Source: Erythrobacter dokdonensis DSW-74
GTDB taxonomy: Bacteria; Pseudomonadota; Alphaproteobacteria; Sphingomonadales; Sphingomonadaceae
Direction of reading: 5' to 3'
NCBI RefSeq assembly: GCF_001677335.1
Contig: NZ_LZYB01000005.1
Coordinates: forward strand, 1-40,617
Length of the DNA stretch: 40,617 nucleotides
In this document: in pieces, positions 38,492 through 40,617 of the stretch
How positions within the stretch are numbered: the stretch's first letter is position 1
Layout of the letters: each line of letters starts with the position of its first letter
Notes under the pieces: model-generated
Databases searched by the model: none
What the model was told of the DNA's origin: nothing
The model's input: the letters and a program-made list of their open reading frames with translations, nothing else
Translations under genes and position numbers: made by a program

Positions 38492-39445
38492 TCAGTTCCG
38501 GCAGCGCAGATAGGCTTCGAAGCTGTCGCTGCCAAGCTGCCGTCGTTCGGCAAGCTGCCAGCGGTCATGCGCTTCCGCCAGGTTGGCGAGGCCAAGCGCG
38601 CCGAGGCTACGGCGGCCGTCACCGATGAGGATCGGGGCGCGGTAGAGGTGGAGTTCGTCGACGAGATCGGCCACGAGAAAGGCTGCCGCCGCTTCCGCTC
38701 CGCCTTCAACGTAAAGATATTGGACGCCTTCCAGCTCCGCGATGGCTTGCGGCGAACTGATCGCGGTGAAGTCTTTCGCCGGTGCAGGGCCGCGGGTCAG
38801 CACAAGTTTTTGCGGCGAGCGGTGCTCCAGTCCAGGGAGGCGCACGTCGAGCGATGGCTTGTCCGCGCGCCATGTTCCGCCCCCCACCAGTATCGCATCC
38901 GCCTGCGCGCGGCGCGAGTGGACATGCGCGCGCCCTGTCTCGCCGGTGATCCAGCGACTGCTCCCGTCAGCCATGGCGATGCAACCATCAAGCGACATGG
39001 CGAGTTTCAGCGTCACCCACGGCCTGTGCATGCGCTGGCGGGTAAGGAAACCGGCAAGACTGGCCGCCGAGGCGGGGTCGTCCAGCAAGGTTGTCGCTAT
39101 GCCCGCCGCTTCAAGCCGTGCGATACCCGCGCCGCTGGTGCGCGGGTCGGGATCATGCTGGCCCACCACCACCCGGGCGGGCCGGGCAGCCACTATCAGG
39201 TCGGCGCAGGCGGGTCCGCGTTCCGAGCGATGCGCGCACGGCTCCAGCGTGACATAGAGTGTCGCCTCGGCCAGCACTTGCGGGGCAAGCCCTGCCAGCG
39301 CCTCTGCCTCGGCATGAGGGCGACCCCCTGGACGGGTCCAGCCGCGGGCGATGATCCGGCCCTGATATACCACCAGCGCGGCAACGCCGGGGTTGGGGCG
39401 GCTCAGCGGCCGCGCCCGCATGGCCAGCCGCGCTGCGGCCGCCAT
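38492..39445 (-). CDS. ribD: Bifunctional diaminohydroxyphosphoribosylaminopyrimidine deaminase / 5-amino-6-(5-phosphoribosylamino)uracil reductase
   Basis: 317 residues from the ATG at 39445. The zinc-dependent deaminase comes first, with PHAEAEALAG and LEPCAHRSERGPACADLIVA providing His, Glu and Cys ligands. The NADPH-dependent reductase follows (RPWVTLKLAMSLDGCIAMAD, then SRRAQADAILVGGGTWRADK). Both steps convert the GTP-derived pyrimidine in riboflavin synthesis. RibD proteins usually begin a few residues earlier with a D-x-x-WM stretch; the upstream bases read SDWMAAAARLA, so an upstream non-ATG start is possible. It lies 32 bases after the gene at 39478 on the same strand and is followed by ribE. 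Confidence 0.93.
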   Translation of the reverse strand: MAAAARLAMRARPLSRPNPGVAALVVYQGRIIARGWTRPGGRPHAEAEALAGLAPQVLAEATLYVTLEPCAHRSERGPACADLIVAARPARVVVGQHDPDPRTSGAGIARLEAAGIATTLLDDPASAASLAGFLTRQRMHRPWVTLKLAMSLDGCIAMADGSSRWITGETGRAHVHSRRAQADAILVGGGTWRADKPSLDVRLPGLEHRSPQKLVLTRGPAPAKDFTAISSPQAIAELEGVQYLYVEGGAEAAAAFLVADLVDELHLYRAPILIGDGRRSLGALGLANLAEAHDRWQLAERRQLGSDSFEAYLRCRN

Positions 39446-39477
39446 CCAGTCGCTGTCTGCCAGGAGCGCGAGCGTGC

Positions 39478-39948
39478 CTATGGCAGCGGGCTTTCGCTTG
39501 CGGGCGTTATTGGCTTTCGTACCTGCCCCGGCAATTCCTCTCGCCGCTTTGCCTCGGCAGCTTCCTCTGCCGCGCGTTCGGCCTCAGCCTTGCGCTCGAT
39601 TTCCTCGACATCCATCCCAGTTGCCGCACCGAGCGCCTTGTAGAGTTCGCGCTTGCGCTCGGCGATACGTGCCTCCTCGGCCTCGCGCAGCTCCTTCACT
39701 TCCTGGTTGGCGCGGTTGGAATCGATGATCTCCGCCTCGGTGCGAGCCGGATCGAAAGTGGTGATATAGGTTACCTTGGGTCTTTCCGGCTCGCCGTAGA
39801 CCGTCGTGCCCATGGCCCAGTAAAGGATCCCCGCAACAGGCATCACCGAAAGCGCGAGGATCGGCCAGCGATAGGGATTGGGGCGCCGGATCTCGTTCCA
39901 GAAATCGGCAAAGCCGGGGACAGGATTGAAGCGCGAATTGGAAAGCAT
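39478..39948 (-). CDS. Small single-pass membrane protein with coiled coil
   Basis: 156 residues. A hydrophobic segment lies at about 28-46 (WPILALSVMPVAGILYWAMG), followed by a long acidic/basic helical stretch (RANQEVKELREAEEARIAER, then EIERKAEAERAAEEAAEAKR), a probable coiled coil of some 60 residues, and a Pro-rich tail. The N-terminus is presumably cytoplasmic. I recognise no domain. It is upstream of ribD on the same strand and may belong to the same transcription unit. Confidence 0.75.
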   Translation of the reverse strand: MLSNSRFNPVPGFADFWNEIRRPNPYRWPILALSVMPVAGILYWAMGTTVYGEPERPKVTYITTFDPARTEAEIIDSNRANQEVKELREAEEARIAERKRELYKALGAATGMDVEEIERKAEAERAAEEAAEAKRREELPGQVRKPITPASESPLP

Positions 39949-39996
39949 GGCGGCAATATAGGGTGCACGGGAGGTTAAGGCAAAGGGGGCGGGGCC

Positions 39997-40617
39997 TCAG
40001 CCGAATGCGGCGTAGAGCCCGCGACCATGATCCTTCAGCCAGCGGTCGGCGGCAGTGATGTCGTGTTCGTAAATGCGTTCCAGAAGGCCGTGGAACGCCG
40101 GGCTGTGATCGAAATGGACGAGATGGGCGACCTCGTGCGCCACAACAGAGCGGCGGACGAAATCCGGCGCCTGGATCAGCCGCCAGTTGATGCGGATGCG
40201 GCGTTTGTCGGAGCACGAACCCCAGCGCCGCTGCGCACGTGTCAGCCCGACCGGCACCGGATCCAGTCCGGCTGCATGGCAATAATCGTGCATGTCGCCT
40301 TCGCAATGGCGCAAAGCCTCGGCTTCCAGCCAGCGACGCAGGCGGCCTTCCAGTCCTGCTTGCGGGCCGCCGACCTGCAATGTCGCGCCCTCGATAACCG
40401 GCGATCGGGGCGCACGCGCCTGCCATTCCAGTCGCAGCATTTCGCCGCGGTAGCGGATCTCGCCGCCCGGTTCCGGAACAGCACGTTGGGGCAGGCGGGC
40501 AAGCTGGCCTTCGAGCCAGCTGCTGCGCGCATGGGCAAAGGCGATCGCCTCGTTGCTTTCCGCCCACGCGGGCAGGGTGATGCGCACCTCGCTGCCGTCG
40601 GGCGCGAGCCGCAATGT
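39997..40617 (-). CDS. YgjP/SprT-like metallopeptidase (5' end outside window)
   Basis: The frame runs to the right edge of the window; the first usable codon inside is a TTG, but the sequence APDGSEVRITLP is internal to such proteins, so the start lies beyond base 40617. The YgjP/DUF45 signature is complete: RRWGSCSDKRRIRINWRLIQ followed by SVVAHEVAHLVHFDHSPAFH, giving the HExxH zinc site with a third His six residues later. Family members are small zinc peptidases of unknown substrate. It ends 49 bases before the coiled-coil membrane protein gene on the same strand. Confidence 0.85.
   Translation of the reverse strand, partial: TLRLAPDGSEVRITLPAWAESNEAIAFAHARSSWLEGQLARLPQRAVPEPGGEIRYRGEMLRLEWQARAPRSPVIEGATLQVGGPQAGLEGRLRRWLEAEALRHCEGDMHDYCHAAGLDPVPVGLTRAQRRWGSCSDKRRIRINWRLIQAPDFVRRSVVAHEVAHLVHFDHSPAFHGLLERIYEHDITAADRWLKDHGRGLYAAFG

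Noticed and set aside
38567..39643. 358-codon plus-strand frame opposite ribD
   Set aside because: Antisense to a gene with both RibD domains.

Overview
The window is GC-rich and gene-dense, and it looks alphaproteobacterial, most likely Sphingomonadales and possibly Erythrobacteraceae. That placement is an inference from protein character: an EipA/DUF1134 protein, RibD and RibE homologues, a P4-type island in a tRNA-Ser, and the DUF3489-DUF2924-recombinase trio. Two accessory blocks and a recombinase module lie left of a tRNA-Ser gene at 33.0 kb. Ordinary chromosomal genes lie to its right.

1-11 kb. The window opens in the C-terminal part of an outer-membrane beta-barrel protein, followed by a small tyrosine recombinase. 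Next comes the most unusual stretch. A membrane-spanning winged-helix/TPR regulator of the CadC kind (3.0-4.9 kb) is followed by eight same-strand, tightly packed genes (5.0-10.0 kb), and every one encodes a protein with a signal peptide or lipobox. Two of the eight, plus an inverted gene at 2.2-2.5 kb, are paralogues with the same four-cysteine pattern. The inverted gene keeps the same upstream region, with paired TTTCA-type motifs 31 bp apart, and a decayed copy of the regulator's 3' end. A unit of regulator, promoter and small exported protein was therefore duplicated. I know of no described system with this content.

11-16.3 kb. Three leftward overlapping genes (ParB-domain DNA methyltransferase and two DUF5681 proteins) diverge from three rightward overlapping genes (DUF3489, DUF2924, large serine recombinase). 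The recombinase stop codon lies inside a 22-bp tandem repeat array, followed by inverted repeats and a terminator-like structure.

16.33-33.0 kb. This is a genomic island. A 14-bp sequence at 16330-16343 exactly repeats the 3' end of the tRNA-Ser(GCT) gene at 32983-33073, and a P4-type integrase lies just inside the left copy. Cargo includes a lipoprotein, a Hachiman-type defence pair (HamA-like DUF1837 nuclease and HamB-like helicase), and a type I restriction-modification operon (hsdM, hsdS, hsdR). It also carries a helix-turn-helix, AlpA-like and winged-helix trio, and a membrane-anchored ArdC-like metallopeptidase with a small membrane protein under a divergent XRE regulator. A DUF2280 protein and a lone SpoT/MESH1-like alarmone hydrolase overlapping an unknown gene complete it. 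It is a defence island whose regulatory modules are worth testing.

33-40.6 kb. This part holds an EipA-like protein, an aromatic-type aminotransferase, a GNAT acetyltransferase, a DUF418 membrane protein, ribE and ribD, a small membrane protein with a coiled coil, and a YgjP-type metallopeptidase cut by the window edge.

No rRNA and no CRISPR array was seen. The only RNA gene I can support is the tRNA-Ser.
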